Below, one piece after another: positions 51,654 to 63,400 of a DNA stretch of 64,000 nucleotides. Origin of the DNA: Rhodanobacter denitrificans (lineage in GTDB: Bacteria; Pseudomonadota; Gammaproteobacteria; Xanthomonadales; Rhodanobacteraceae); NCBI RefSeq assembly GCF_003335105.1, contig NZ_QFWQ01000008.1, positions 124,001 to 188,000 of the forward strand, written 5' to 3'. A program made the position numbers and the translations under genes. The notes beneath the pieces were generated by a model. That model was not told the DNA's origin, did not search any database, and worked only from the letters and a program-made list of their open reading frames with translations. Numbering within the stretch: the stretch's first letter is position 1; each line of letters begins with the position of its first letter.

Positions 51654-51749
51654 GTCATTCCAGCGCAAGCTGGAATCCAGTGTCTTCCGCTTTGCCATAG
51701 CTAGACGTGAAGACTAAAGGCACTGGATTCCGACTTCCGCCGGAATGAC
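51654..51749. repeat. 96-bp bipartite palindromic element between ribE and ribBX
   Basis: Left arm 51654-51682 contains ATTCCAGC-gcaa-GCTGGAAT, an 8-bp stem with a GNRA-type loop; right arm 51721-51749 is its imperfect reverse complement with its own ATTCCGAC-ttcc-GCCGGAAT hairpin. CACTGGATTCC and GTCATTCC ends are typical of dispersed REP-pairs in beta- and gammaproteobacteria. Confidence 0.75.
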
Positions 51750-51757
51750 GGCAAGGA

Positions 51758-52399
51758 TCAGGCGAAGCCGTGCTGCTTGAGGAAGGCCTCGTCCAGCTTC
51801 GGCATCCCGCCAGCGGACAGCAGCCGCTCGATGTAGCGCGCCACCACGTCCACCTCGATGTTCACCGCGTCACCCACGCGGCGCACGTGGAACGCGGTGT
51901 GCTCGACGGTGTGCGGGATCAGGTTGACGCCGAATCGCGAGCCCGACACTTCGTTGACGGTAAGGCTGGTGCCGTCGATGCAGACCGAGCCTTTCGCCGC
52001 GATGTAGCGCGACAACGCCGCCGGCACTTCGAACGTCCAGCGCTGCGAGCGGCCATCGGGCGCGATCGAAACCACCTTGCCGAGGCCGTCGACGTGGCCG
52101 GAGACCATGTGCCCGCCCAGCCGATCGGCCAGGCGCAGCGCCTTTTCCAGGTTCACCGGGTCACCGGCCTTCAGCTGGCCCAGCGAGGTCAGCGACAAGG
52201 TTTCGTTGGAGACGTCCGCGCTGAAACCGCGCGGCTCCAGCGCGATCGCGGTGAGGCACACGCCTGAGACGGCGATCGAGTCGCCCAGCTGCACGTCGGC
52301 GAGGTCGAGGCCGGCGGTATCGACATGCAGCCGCACGTCGCCGCCGCGCGGTTCGAGCCGCGCCACGCGGCCCACGGACTGGATGATGCCGGTGAACAT
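51758..52399 (-). CDS. ribE: riboflavin synthase alpha subunit
   Basis: 213 residues starting MFTGIIQSVGRV. Dismutates two 6,7-dimethyl-8-ribityllumazine molecules to riboflavin; two homologous beta-barrel halves. Markers: MFTGIIQ N-terminus, VSGVCLTAI, GHMVSGHVDGLG, and the second-half CIDGTSLTVNEV plus LIPHTVEHTAF. It is the first gene after the FMN riboswitch, with GGAGGTG 6 bases before the ATG; the riboswitch probably controls access to this site or premature termination. The frame stays open upstream, but MFTGII is the conserved start. Confidence 0.96.
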   Translation of the reverse strand: MFTGIIQSVGRVARLEPRGGDVRLHVDTAGLDLADVQLGDSIAVSGVCLTAIALEPRGFSADVSNETLSLTSLGQLKAGDPVNLEKALRLADRLGGHMVSGHVDGLGKVVSIAPDGRSQRWTFEVPAALSRYIAAKGSVCIDGTSLTVNEVSGSRFGVNLIPHTVEHTAFHVRRVGDAVNIEVDVVARYIERLLSAGGMPKLDEAFLKQHGFA

Positions 52400-52532
52400 C
52401 AGCGCACCTCCGGCGGGAGGGGGATGGACCGCATGGATGCAATGGCTTTCATGAAACGTATCCCGCATGTTGTGAGCGAGTACGCCTCAAGGCATGGGGC
52501 CAGGCACGCGCCGTGAAGCGCCCGCCCTGCCG

Positions 52533-52702
52533 TCTTCTCTTTATCCGGACTGTGAGGAAGCGGTCGCCCGCTTCCAACCGTCGGCTCCGGCATTGGACCG
52601 GATCTGCTGACCTCACGGCGGTTGCCGTGAGCGCTCGCGGGCTCGCCCCCAAACCGTAAAAACCGGGGCCTACCGCCGGTGGGGAATTTCGCCCCGCCCT
52701 GA
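52533..52702 (-). promoter_or_regulatory. FMN riboswitch (RFN element)
   Basis: On the minus strand the conserved core is almost complete: GGGGCGAAATTCCCCACCGG, GCGGTAGGCCC, AGCCCGCGAGC, GTCAGCAGATCCGGT, CCGGAGCCGACGG and finally AGTCCGGATAAAGAGA. It lies in the 420-bp gap between ribD and ribE, 134 bases before the ribE ATG. FMN binding should repress ribE and the genes after it. The position after ribD means ribD itself is not under this copy. The rest of the gap (52703-52819) shows no convincing promoter. Confidence 0.95.
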
Positions 52703-52819
52703 AGACGCTATGTAATGTCTGCCGACATCGCCGGCTGGCGAAGTCTAGCACCGCCGCCCCGCCGGCTCGCGTTCTGCCGTGGCGAATGCAGCGTTCGCCG
52801 GTGCGCACACCCGAACGGA

Positions 52820-53917
52820 TCACGCCGGGCGCAATTGCAGCCTCCAGTCGGCACCGAGCATGCGCTGGTCGACCACCCGCAGCTGCCAGCGCAGCGCCAT
52901 CTCGCCGAGTGTCGGCAGTTGCAGCAGCGGGCGGGCGGCGTCGCCCAGCAGCAGCGGGGCGACGTAGAGCAGCAGTTCGTCGACCAGGCCGGCGGCGAAC
53001 AGCGCGCCGCACAGGGTCGGGCCGGCCTCCACCTGGACCTCGTTGCAGCCTCGCCCGGCCAGATGGGCCAGCACGGCGCGCAGGTCGAGCGCGTCGTCCG
53101 GCGTGGCCAGCGCCAGCCGCTCGACCCGCGCGAAGCGGTCGTCCTTGCAGGAAGCCGCCGCACCGTGCAGCAGCAGGGTTGGCGCCGAACCGTCCAGCAC
53201 ATGGCTGCCGGCCGGCGTGCGCAACCGACGGTCCAGCACGACGCGCAGCGGCGGCATGAACGCCGCGTCGTCGGGCAAGCGTACGGTGAGCTGCGGATCG
53301 TCGCCCAGCACGGTGCCGCTGCCGGTGAGAATCGCCGAGCTGCGCGCGCGCCAGCGCTGCACGTCGGCGCGTGCGGCCGCGCCGGTGATCCATTTCGATT
53401 CGCCGCTGGCCAGCGCGGTGCGCCCGTCCAGGCTCATCGCCAGCTTCACCCGCACGAACGGACGGCCGCGCTCGATCCGGCTGAAGAAGCCGCAGTTCAG
53501 CGCGCGCGCCGCTTCACGCATCAGACCGGATTCGACGGTGATGCCGGCGGCCCGCAGCTTGCCGATGCCGCGGCCGTCGACCTGCGGGAACGGATCCTCC
53601 GCCGCGATCACCACCCGTGACACGCCGGCGGCCACCAGCGCATCGGCGCACGGCGGCGTGCGGCCGTGGTGCGCGCACGGTTCCAGCGTCACGTAGGCGG
53701 TGGCACCGCTCGCCCGCTCGCCCGCTTCGCGCAGTGCGTACACCTCGGCATGCGGCTCGCCGGCGCGTTGATGAAAGCCGGTGCCGACCACCTCGTCGTC
53801 GCGCGCAATCACGCAACCCACGCGAGGGTTCGGCTGGGTGGTGTACAGGCCGCGCTCGGCCAGGCGCAGGGCATGCGCCATGTGGATGTGATCAGCCGCC
53901 GAAAAAGAGTCGGTCAC
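52820..53917 (-). CDS. ribD: bifunctional pyrimidine deaminase/reductase RibD
   Basis: 365 residues from a GTG at 53917 (VTDSFSAADHIHMAHAL). A longer open frame to an ATG at 53977 reads through a REP-like repeat, and an ATG at 53881 is the conservative alternative. N-terminal deaminase: zinc motif HAEVYAL and PCAHHGRTPPCADAL (His/Cys/Cys). C-terminal reductase: RPFVRVKLAMSLDGRTAL and SKWITGAAARADVQ, then VEAGPTLCGALF. Catalyses steps two and three of riboflavin synthesis. It follows nrdR on the same strand and precedes the FMN riboswitch. Confidence 0.93.
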   Translation of the reverse strand: MTDSFSAADHIHMAHALRLAERGLYTTQPNPRVGCVIARDDEVVGTGFHQRAGEPHAEVYALREAGERASGATAYVTLEPCAHHGRTPPCADALVAAGVSRVVIAAEDPFPQVDGRGIGKLRAAGITVESGLMREAARALNCGFFSRIERGRPFVRVKLAMSLDGRTALASGESKWITGAAARADVQRWRARSSAILTGSGTVLGDDPQLTVRLPDDAAFMPPLRVVLDRRLRTPAGSHVLDGSAPTLLLHGAAASCKDDRFARVERLALATPDDALDLRAVLAHLAGRGCNEVQVEAGPTLCGALFAAGLVDELLLYVAPLLLGDAARPLLQLPTLGEMALRWQLRVVDQRMLGADWRLQLRPA

Positions 53918-53933
53918 GATGCCGCGCCTTGGT

Positions 53934-54001
53934 GGGAGCGCACCCCAGTGCGCGAAAAGCTTGCGATACGGCGACATTTTCCGCGCACGGGGTGCGCTCC
54001 C
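53934..54001. repeat. REP-like inverted repeat between nrdR and ribD
   Basis: GGGAGCGCACCCC-A-GTGCGCG (53934-53954) pairs with CGCGCAC-GGGGTGCGCTCCC (53982-54001), only one A being unpaired. The 27-base centre carries AAAGCTTGCGATACGGCG. It spans the upstream side of ribD and could separate its translation from nrdR. Confidence 0.75.
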
Positions 54002-54034
54002 GCAGGGAAGCCAAAGCCCCCTGCGGGTGTCACG

Positions 54035-54547
54035 TCATTTGCCTTCCCGCTTGCCGCCGCCAAGCAAGGGCAGCTGCAGATCGGACAGCCCCGGCAGGTC
54101 GCGCTCGAGCTTCTCGATCTCCTCGCGGAACGCATGCACGTCCTCGAACTTGCGGTAGACCGAGGCGAAGCGCACGTAGGCGACCTGGTCGAGGTTCTTC
54201 AGCTCGCGCATCACCAGTTCGCCGACCTGGCGCGACGGCACCTCGCGCTCGCTGCTGCGGCGCAGGTCGTTGATGATCGCGCGCACCGCGGCGTCCACCG
54301 CGTCACTGGCCACCGGGCGCTTCTGCAGCGCCCGCTCGAAACTCACCCGCAGCTTGCGTTCGTCGAACGCCTCGCGCCGCTCGCCGCTCTTCACGATCGC
54401 CGGCAGCTTCAGCTCGGCCGTCTCGAACGTGTTGAAACGCTCACCACACTGCGGACACTCGCGCCGACGGCGCACGGTGGCACCGTCCTCGGCAAGCCGC
54501 GAATCGATCACGCGGGTGTCTTCGTGCTGGCAGAAGGGGCAATGCAT
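54035..54547 (-). CDS. nrdR: transcriptional repressor NrdR
   Basis: 170 residues. Represses ribonucleotide reductase genes in response to dATP/ATP. Zinc ribbon: [17 protein letters not shown] ... [16 protein letters not shown] (four Cys). ATP-cone domain from about residue 45: [19 protein letters not shown] and [18 protein letters not shown]. The tail [22 protein letters not shown] is lineage-specific. It is preceded by glyA and followed by ribD, the gene order usual in gammaproteobacteria. Confidence 0.96.
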   Translation of the reverse strand: MHCPFCQHEDTRVIDSRLAEDGATVRRRRECPQCGERFNTFETAELKLPAIVKSGERREAFDERKLRVSFERALQKRPVASDAVDAAVRAIINDLRRSSEREVPSRQVGELVMRELKNLDQVAYVRFASVYRKFEDVHAFREEIEKLERDLPGLSDLQLPLLGGGKREGK

Positions 54548-54553
54548 AAGTTC

Positions 54554-54632
54554 AGGAGTGAGAGTAGAGAAGTGAGAAACGAGAGGAAAGCATCAGCGGC
54601 GGCTTTTTCTCACTTCTCACTCCTTTCGACTC
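54554..54632. repeat. GAGAAGTGAG repeat cluster between glyA and nrdR
   Basis: GAGAAGTGAGAAA at 54567-54579 and its exact reverse complement at 54606-54618 form a 13-bp stem with a 26-base loop. Shorter, partly matching purine-rich copies flank both sides. The 96-bp gap consists almost wholly of this element. Confidence 0.65.
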
Positions 54633-54643
54633 ACTTCTCGCTT

Positions 54644-55897
54644 TCAGCCGTACACCGGGAACTTCCGGCACTGTGCCGTCACCGCCTCGCGCACGCGGGC
54701 GATCACCGCTGCGTCGGTCGGCGCGTCCAGCACGTCGCAGATCCAGTTGGCCAGTTCGATGCAGTCGGCCTCCTTGTAGCCGCGGGTGGTGACGGCGGGG
54801 GTGCCCACGCGCAGGCCGGAGGTGACGAACGGCTTCTGCGGGTCGTTCGGCACGGCGTTCTTGTTCACCGTGATGTGCGCCTTGCCCAGCGCGGCCTCGG
54901 CATCCTTGCCGGTGATCGGCTTGCCGATCATGTCGACCAGCATCAGGTGGTTCTCGGTGCCGCCGGAGACGATCTTGTAGCCGCGCGCGATGATGGTCTT
55001 CGCCATCGCCTTGGCGTTCTTCACCACCTGGGCCTGGTATTCCTTGAAGGCCGGCTCCAGCGCTTCCTTGAACGCCACCGCCTTGGCCGCGATCACATGC
55101 ATCAGCGGGCCGCCCTGGATGCCGGGGAACACGATCGACTGCAGCTTCTTCTCGATCTCCTCGCCAGCGCCCCTGGCGACGATGATGCCGCCGCGCGGGC
55201 CGCGCAGCGTCTTGTGGGTGGTCGAGGTGACCACGTGCGCATGCGGCAGCGGACTGGGGTACACGCCAGCGGCGACGAGGCCCGCGACGTGGGCCATGTC
55301 CACGAACAGGTACGCGCCGACCTTGTCGGCGATGGCGCGGAAACGCGCCCAGTCCATCACCTGCGAATAGGCGGAGAACCCGGCCACGATCATCTTCGGC
55401 TGGTGCTCGACAGCGAGGCGCTCGACCTCGTCATAGTCGACCAGGCCGTTCTCGTCGACGCCGTACTGCACCGCGTCGAGGATCTTGCCGGAGAGGTTCA
55501 CCTTGGCACCATGGGTGAGATGGCCGCCGTGGGCCAGGCTCATGCCGAGGATCTTGTCGCCCGGCTGCAGCAGCGCGAAGTACACCGCCTGGTTCGCCTG
55601 CGAGCCGGAGTGCGGCTGCACGTTGGCGTAGTCGCAGTCGAACAGCTGCTTGAGCCGCTCGATCGCCAGCTTCTCGGCCACGTCCACGTACTCGCAGCCG
55701 CCGTAGTAGCGCTTGCCCGGGTAACCCTCGGCGTACTTGTTGGTGAGCTTGGAGCCCTGTGCTTCCATCACCCGCGGGCTGGCGTAGTTCTCCGAGGCGA
55801 TCAGCTCGACGTGATCTTCCTGGCGCTGGCCCTCGTCGGCGATGGCTTGGGCCAGTTCGTCGTCGTAACCGGCAATCGTGCAGTCCTTGGGGAACAT
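54644..55897 (-). CDS. glyA: serine hydroxymethyltransferase
   Basis: 417 residues starting [15 protein letters not shown], the conserved N-terminal position; the frame stays open further upstream without support. PLP enzyme interconverting serine and glycine with tetrahydrofolate. Motifs: [58 protein letters not shown], and the PLP-lysine segment [15 protein letters not shown]. The C-terminus carries [15 protein letters not shown]. First gene of the long minus-strand block and divergent from ettA with 188 bases between starts. Confidence 0.97.
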   Translation of the reverse strand: MFPKDCTIAGYDDELAQAIADEGQRQEDHVELIASENYASPRVMEAQGSKLTNKYAEGYPGKRYYGGCEYVDVAEKLAIERLKQLFDCDYANVQPHSGSQANQAVYFALLQPGDKILGMSLAHGGHLTHGAKVNLSGKILDAVQYGVDENGLVDYDEVERLAVEHQPKMIVAGFSAYSQVMDWARFRAIADKVGAYLFVDMAHVAGLVAAGVYPSPLPHAHVVTSTTHKTLRGPRGGIIVARGAGEEIEKKLQSIVFPGIQGGPLMHVIAAKAVAFKEALEPAFKEYQAQVVKNAKAMAKTIIARGYKIVSGGTENHLMLVDMIGKPITGKDAEAALGKAHITVNKNAVPNDPQKPFVTSGLRVGTPAVTTRGYKEADCIELANWICDVLDAPTDAAVIARVREAVTAQCRKFPVYG

Positions 55898-56009
55898 TCT
55901 GGCCTCGGCAGGTGATGGGGGATTAGCCGGAAAGTGTAGCGCTGCCGGGCGTTTGCGGCCACCGCCGGGCGGACCCGGGCGGCGGCATCGGCGCGAGGCC
56001 ACAAGCCGC

Positions 56010-56015
56010 TATAAT
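56010..56015 (+). promoter_or_regulatory. -10 box upstream of ettA
   Basis: A perfect TATAAT lies 71 bases before the ettA ATG. No good -35 hexamer is seen at 16-18 bases upstream, so only the -10 element is claimed. Confidence 0.45.
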
Positions 56016-56085
56016 GTGCGGTTTGACGAATTCCCTTTACCGTGGCCGCCTCGCCGGCGGCGCGGTGCCCGCTTTCGGAGGTTGC

Positions 56086-57753
<1,668 letters not shown>

Positions 57754-57776
57754 GGACAGCTCTTTGCGTTTGCCTC

Positions 57777-57900
57777 CTCTCCCCTCCGGGGAGAGGATTG
57801 AGGTGAGGGACCACGGCTAGCCTCACCCCCATCAAGCCACCAGCCAAAACGCGTGGCCAAGACCGTCTCTCATCCCGCCCTTCTCCCCATAGTGGAGAAG
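57777..57900. repeat. composite REP-like region after ettA
   Basis: Three hairpins in the 155-bp convergent gap: CTCTCCCC-tcc-GGGGAGAG (57777-57795), GGTGAGG..CCTCACC next to it, and CCTTCTCC-ccatagt-GGAGAAGG near 57880-57902. The first may also end the ettA transcript. Several families of short GC-rich inverted repeats seem to be fused here. Confidence 0.65.
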
Positions 57901-57908
57901 GAGCAGGC

Positions 57909-60305
57909 TCACCGCCCGTCCGCCGACATCGAAGGCGGCGCATCGGCCGGGTCGGCACCCCAGGCCTTGTTCGGCACGGGACCCATCGTGAGCACCAGGG
58001 TGGCGCCGTGGACGATGTCCGCGTGGCTGAACCAGGGCTTGCCCCATGGCTTGCCATTGAGCGTGGCGGACTGGATGTACTTGTTCCGCGCCGAGTTGTT
58101 GCGCGCGACGATCTCCAGCGCCTTGCCGTTGCCCATGCGCAGGCGGACCCGGTCGAAGACCGGGCTGCCCAGGATGTAGTCGGAGCTGGACGGATCGACG
58201 GGATAGAAACCCATCGCGCTCAGCACGTACCACGACGAGGTCGAGCCCTGGTCGTCCATCCCGGGGTAGCCGTAGCCGCTGGCGTCGCTGCCGTACAGCT
58301 CGGCGAGAATGCGCCGTACCAGCGCCTGCGTCTTCCAGGGCTGGCCGCTCCAGGCATACAGATAGGCCGCCTGCTGATCCGGCTGGTTGCCCTGCACGTA
58401 CTCACCGATCAGGCCGGTGCAATCGCGGCAGATGCCCTTGGCTGTGTAGGGCGTGGAGAAGAACGCGTCGAGCTTGGCGTTGAACGCGGCGCGTCCGCCG
58501 AGCAGGTCGATCAGGCCCTGCACGTCGTGCGGCACCAGCCACAGCGTGGACCAGCCCGAGGCCTCCTTCATCATGAAGTTGTAGTAGGGCTCGCCCGGGT
58601 CGAACGGTGCGATCCACTTGCCGTCTGCGGTTTTGCCGCGCATGAACCCGGTCGATGGGTCGAACACGTGGCGGTAGTTCGCGGCGCGGTGCAGGAACAT
58701 CTGCGCCTCGTCGGTCTTGCCGAGCCGGCGCGCGATGTCGGCCAGCGCATGGTCGTCCCAGGCGTACTCCAGCGTGGTGGCGACGCCCGCCTTGCCGCCT
58801 GCATAGGGCGGGCTGGGATTGCCCTGCGGCACGATGTCGGAGATCCATCCGTTTTTCATGTACTCGGCGAGATAGCCGCGCGGCCCCCTGGGATCGGTCG
58901 CGTTCTTGCGCAGGTACGTGTAGGCGACGGCGTAGTCGAACGGGATGCCGCGCTGCCACGCGCCGTCGTACATCAGCGACGCGTGGTCACCGTGGAACGA
59001 GGTGTCCATGTAGCCGCGCTCGCGTGCCCGATCAAGCTCGGAGCGCATGATGTCCTGCACGACCTCCGGCTCAAGCAGCATCAGCAGCACGATCTGATTG
59101 CGGCCGGTATCCCAGAACGGCACCGGGCCGTAATGATCGTAGCTGGCGACCTGGGCTTTGCCGTCCGCGCCAGTGAAGTGCTCGCCCTTGCGCGCGAGCA
59201 GCCGGGGGCTGGCGAAGGCGTGGTACAGCGTCGAGTAGAACAGCATGCGCTGCTTTGGCGTGCCGCCAGTGACTTCGACGCGGTCGAACAATTGCGCCCA
59301 CGCCTCGCGTGCCTTGGCATGCACGCGCTCGAAATCCCAACCCGGTTGTTCGTCGCGCAGCCGCTGTTCGGCTTCGTCGGCACTGTGGCCGTGGGCGATC
59401 TTCACCAGCACCTGCTCGCCGGCCTTCGTGTCGAAGGTGACGTAGGCGCCTGCATAGCTGCCGGATACCGCACGTCGATCCTGTTCCACGTCCGCGTCGC
59501 CGATGCCGTAGCCCGCGTGATCGTGGTTCGCGCGGAAAGTGCCGAAGCCGGCGAACGGCCGCGAGAACTCGGCGACGAACCAGGAGCCATCGGAGTCGCG
59601 TTCCGGATGCCCGCCTGTAGTGACGCCGCGGATGGTGTGGTCGTCGACCACCTCCACGTCGCCGCCGGAGCGGCGCAGGTTGATGACGACATGCGATCGA
59701 TCGCTCGCCGGAAAGGTGAAACGCATCAGGCTGCTGCGCCGCGTCGCGGTGAGCTCGACCTTCGTGTGGAAGGTGGCGAGGTCGATCGCGTAATAGCCCG
59801 GCAACGCCTTCTCGCTCGCCTTGTCGTAGGTCGACTGTGCATAGTCGGGCGGCACCGTCCAGTCGCCCACCACCGGCATGATCATCGGCGATGCCTGGCC
59901 CCCATAGGTCGAACCGCCGCCGGTGAAACCGATCATCGTCGGGTTGGGGTAGTAGTACGACATGCCGACGCCCGCGGGGTAGCTGAGATCGACATTGAGG
60001 TTGACCGGCGTCGCCTCGGTCGAGCCGTGCGGCAGGCTCGCCCCCGGCGATGTCATGCCCGAGTACAGCGGCTCGCCCGGCGGCGGCGCATTGCCGATCA
60101 GCGCCTGCCGGTCCAGCGGCGCGGTGCCGACCAGCGGGCTGGCCATATCCACGGCCTGCATCGCTTGCGGCGACGCATCGCCATCGCGGGCATGGGTCGC
60201 GGCCACGCTTCCCAACGCATAGACCGCGAGTGCCAAGGCCAGGATCCCGGGGCGATTCCGGATCGACGGGACGCCGTGGCGGGAACGTGCGGCAGATGTA
60301 TCCAT
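57909..60305 (-). CDS. GH92 family alpha-mannosidase, exported
   Basis: 798 residues starting MDTSAARSRHGVPSIRNRP with a signal peptide to about residue 40 (ILALALAVYALGSVAATHA). The GH92 fold is clear: N-terminal beta-sandwich domain with PVVGDWTVPPD, and a catalytic (alpha/alpha)6 domain with YHAFASPRL, DTGRNQIVLLMLLEPEVVQDIM, EASGWSTLWLVPHDVQGLIDLLGG (general-acid Glu region) and GMDDQGSTSSWYVLSAMGFYPV (catalytic Asp region). GH92 enzymes are calcium-dependent exo-alpha-mannosidases, mostly alpha-1,2. It follows a large TonB receptor gene, consistent with mannoside or N-glycan uptake. Confidence 0.93.
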   Translation of the reverse strand: MDTSAARSRHGVPSIRNRPGILALALAVYALGSVAATHARDGDASPQAMQAVDMASPLVGTAPLDRQALIGNAPPPGEPLYSGMTSPGASLPHGSTEATPVNLNVDLSYPAGVGMSYYYPNPTMIGFTGGGSTYGGQASPMIMPVVGDWTVPPDYAQSTYDKASEKALPGYYAIDLATFHTKVELTATRRSSLMRFTFPASDRSHVVINLRRSGGDVEVVDDHTIRGVTTGGHPERDSDGSWFVAEFSRPFAGFGTFRANHDHAGYGIGDADVEQDRRAVSGSYAGAYVTFDTKAGEQVLVKIAHGHSADEAEQRLRDEQPGWDFERVHAKAREAWAQLFDRVEVTGGTPKQRMLFYSTLYHAFASPRLLARKGEHFTGADGKAQVASYDHYGPVPFWDTGRNQIVLLMLLEPEVVQDIMRSELDRARERGYMDTSFHGDHASLMYDGAWQRGIPFDYAVAYTYLRKNATDPRGPRGYLAEYMKNGWISDIVPQGNPSPPYAGGKAGVATTLEYAWDDHALADIARRLGKTDEAQMFLHRAANYRHVFDPSTGFMRGKTADGKWIAPFDPGEPYYNFMMKEASGWSTLWLVPHDVQGLIDLLGGRAAFNAKLDAFFSTPYTAKGICRDCTGLIGEYVQGNQPDQQAAYLYAWSGQPWKTQALVRRILAELYGSDASGYGYPGMDDQGSTSSWYVLSAMGFYPVDPSSSDYILGSPVFDRVRLRMGNGKALEIVARNNSARNKYIQSATLNGKPWGKPWFSHADIVHGATLVLTMGPVPNKAWGADPADAPPSMSADGR

Positions 60306-60430
60306 AGTTTTTTTCCGGGGAGGAGGTGATGACGCGTCCCCACCGCGCTGGCCCGATACACGGCAACCGGGGTCGGTGCGAAACGGATGGGCTCGGTCAG
60401 GCGGGCAGTCCGTGCTCGCTCGCCCCACAC

Positions 60431-60465
60431 CACCCGGAGTCAGGCAGTGAGCCTGACCTCGGGTG
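60431..60465 (-). other. long hairpin between TonB receptor and GH92 genes
   Basis: CACCCGGAGTCAGGC and GCCTGACCTCGGGTG are 15-base arms with two mismatches around loop AGTGA, starting 16 bases after the receptor stop. No T-run. It may be a partial terminator or a 3'-end stabiliser that keeps receptor mRNA above that of the glycosidase. Confidence 0.5.
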
Positions 60466-60480
60466 TCCGTGCCCGGGCTC

Positions 60481-63400
60481 CTAGTCGCCGGAACCGAACT
60501 TGTACGTGATACCCACGTAGTACTGGCGTCCGGCATATTCGAGCTGGTACAGCCGCGCCGTCGTATCGCCGCCCAGGTACGAGCGCGGCTTGGAACGCGT
60601 CAGGTTGAGGATCGACGCGGTCACCATCAGGTGCTTGTTGAACTCGTAGTCGCCATTCAGATCGATCTGGTGGTAAGGCTCCGTATAGATGGGAAGGCCG
60701 GCGGCAAGTCCCTGCATGGTGCGCCCCGTCCAGTTGCTGGTGGCGCGCAGCAGCAGCCCGTTCTTTTCATAGAACAACGACACGTTCGCCGCGTACTTGG
60801 CGCTGCCGATCAGCTCCGACTTGCCCACCTGGGTGTCGCCGAGCGAAACGGGTGTTTCGTTGGTCTTGTTGAGCGTGTAATTGGCGATGTAGCCAAAACC
60901 CGACTGGAAGGTGTGCTGCGTGTAGAGCTCCACGCCCTTGGAGGTGCCGGAACGGCCGTTGGCGTTGGTGCTGTACTGCAGGAAGGTCTGCTCGGTGCCA
61001 CCGACATTCACCGTGATGTTGTTGACGGTGACCGGTACGACGAAGTTCTTCACCTTCTTCTCGAACAGGTCCAGGCCGACGACCGATTCGGGGGCGTAGT
61101 ACCACTCGCCCGCCAGGTCGAACTGGGTGGCCGTGAACGGCTTCAGGTCGGCGTTGGCGCCGCTGCCGTACCAGCCCGGCGGGGGTGCGCCGAACTGCTT
61201 GCGGTCGTTGTAGTAGGCCTGGGTGTTGTTGGTGAGGCTGCCCAGCTGGGCGAGGTCGGTGTAGTTCGCGCGTGCCATCGCCTGCGAGCCGGCGGCACGC
61301 AGCACGAAGTCGTCGGCGAACGTCCACGCGACGTTGAAGCTCGGCAGGAGCTTGTTGTACCGCTTGGAGGTGGAGGCGTTGGAGTAGGTCTGCACCACCG
61401 ACTGTTCGCGCGGCAGGTACTGGAAATCGCCCGGCGCGCACGGGCCACCGCCGGCGTTCACGCCGTTGGCCGGGCAGATCAGGATGTTGCCGGCCGCATC
61501 GTGGTAATACACCGCGTTATTGGTGGTGATCTGGTCGGCGACGGTGAGATCCTGCTGCGTGCTGACAAAGCGCAGGCCGACGTTGCCGCGCAGCGTGCCC
61601 GTATCAAAGTTCGCCTGGACGTAGGCCGCCGAGATCTTTTCCCGGACGGAGGATTTGTCTTCGGGATGGTTGAAGAGCACCCGGTCATAGGTCGAGTTGA
61701 GGTGGTTGTAGTAGGCCGGGAAGTTGATCGCCGGGAAGATGCTGTCGTTGTAGGCCTCGCTGCGGCCGTCGAGCATGGCCGGCTCGAGGAAGCCCGCCGG
61801 CAGCTGGCCGGCATTCGGATCGCAGGTCTGGAACTGCAGCGTGGTGCCCTTGCAGTACCAGCGCAACTCGTTGTTCTGCTGCTGGGCGCGGTTGTCGCGG
61901 TACTTCGCGCCGAACTGCAGCGATTGCAGCCAGCCGTTGTCGAAGGCCCAGGTGAGGTCCGCCTGGGCGAAATTCTGCGAGGTGCGGGTATTGACCATGT
62001 TGGAGCCGGTCGAACCAAGGTCCACCTGGCCCTGGCCAGCCAGCATGTTCTGCAGCACATTCGGCGAGGCGGTGATGGTCGGCGTGCCGTTCAGCGTCCA
62101 CGCGGCCCCGTTGCTGCCGTCCACCCACTGCCCGTTGACGAAGTTGCGCGGCTTGGCGGCCATGCCCAGTTCCACCGACGGGCCGCCCGTGGCCCACGTG
62201 CGGCCGACGTTGAACGTTCCGCTGAGGTTGCCGCCGCCATCCCACTCGCCTTCGAGGTTGAGGGTCTGCGAGGTGGCCTTTTCGACGGAGTAATTGCCGT
62301 TGAGCCAGGGGATCTCCGTGGAGCAGACGTCTACCGGCTGCCGCTGCGCGCCGGTGCTGGGGTTCGTCGTCGCGTTGCAGCCCTGGCCCGGGGGTGGTAG
62401 CACATAGTTCGCACCGGTGACGACGGTGCCCGATGGATCGAAGGTGAGGCCGTTGGGCGCGAGCAGCCGGCCCTGCTGGTCGTCAAAATTGTTGTTGCTG
62501 GGCAGGCCCCACTCGGGAACCTCCAGGGTATTGGTGATCTGGGTCTGCTGCCGCTGGAAACGGAAGTAGTTGCCCGTCAGCAGGAAATGGTCGCTGGGCT
62601 TGAACTGCATGGTGGCCTGGACGCCCTTCGTCTTCAGGTCCAGCTGGTTCCGGCTGGTGGAGAACTGCTGCGGCATCCAGTAGCCCGAATACTGTCTGCC
62701 GGATTGGTCGACCTCGCCGTTGCCCCACAGGTCGATGTTGGAGGCCACGGCGGGGTCGTACTGGTTGCCATGCACATCCGTGGGCGGCTGGGTGCACGTT
62801 GCGTGGTCGGAGCAGTTGTTGGCCCACCAGTGCCAGCTCGACGCGTTGGCCGTGTAGTCGACATCCCGGCGCTTCTGGTAAGTGCCCGCGATCAGGACGC
62901 CAAAGGTCTCGTCCTTGTTCTTCCACGACCACAGCGCCGAGACCTGGGGCGTGATCTTGCTGCTGTTGTCGGAGCCCGCTCCATTGACGGACACGAAGCC
63001 TTCGTTCGCCTTCATTTCCAGCGGACGGCGCGTGCGCAGGTCCACGTTGCCACCGATGCCGCCTTCGTCCAGGCGCGCTTCCAGGCTCTTGTAGAGCTTG
63101 ATGTCCGAGAACATGTTGGCGGGCATCAGCGTGTAGTTGAACGAGCGCGACAGGCTGGCCGAGGTATCGGCGGATGCCACGTAGTTGCCGTTCAATTCGG
63201 TGAGCGTCAGCTCGGGCGCGAGGCCGCGGATGCTTACCGTCTTGCCTTCGCCGGATTCGCGGGTGATGACCACGCCAGGCACGTGCGCCAGCGCGTCCGC
63301 GATGTTCTTGGCGGGGAACTGCGCGATGTTCTGCGCGTTGATGACCTCGACGATGGAATTGGAATCGCGCTTGTCCTGGAGGTTCTGGTCGATCGACTGG

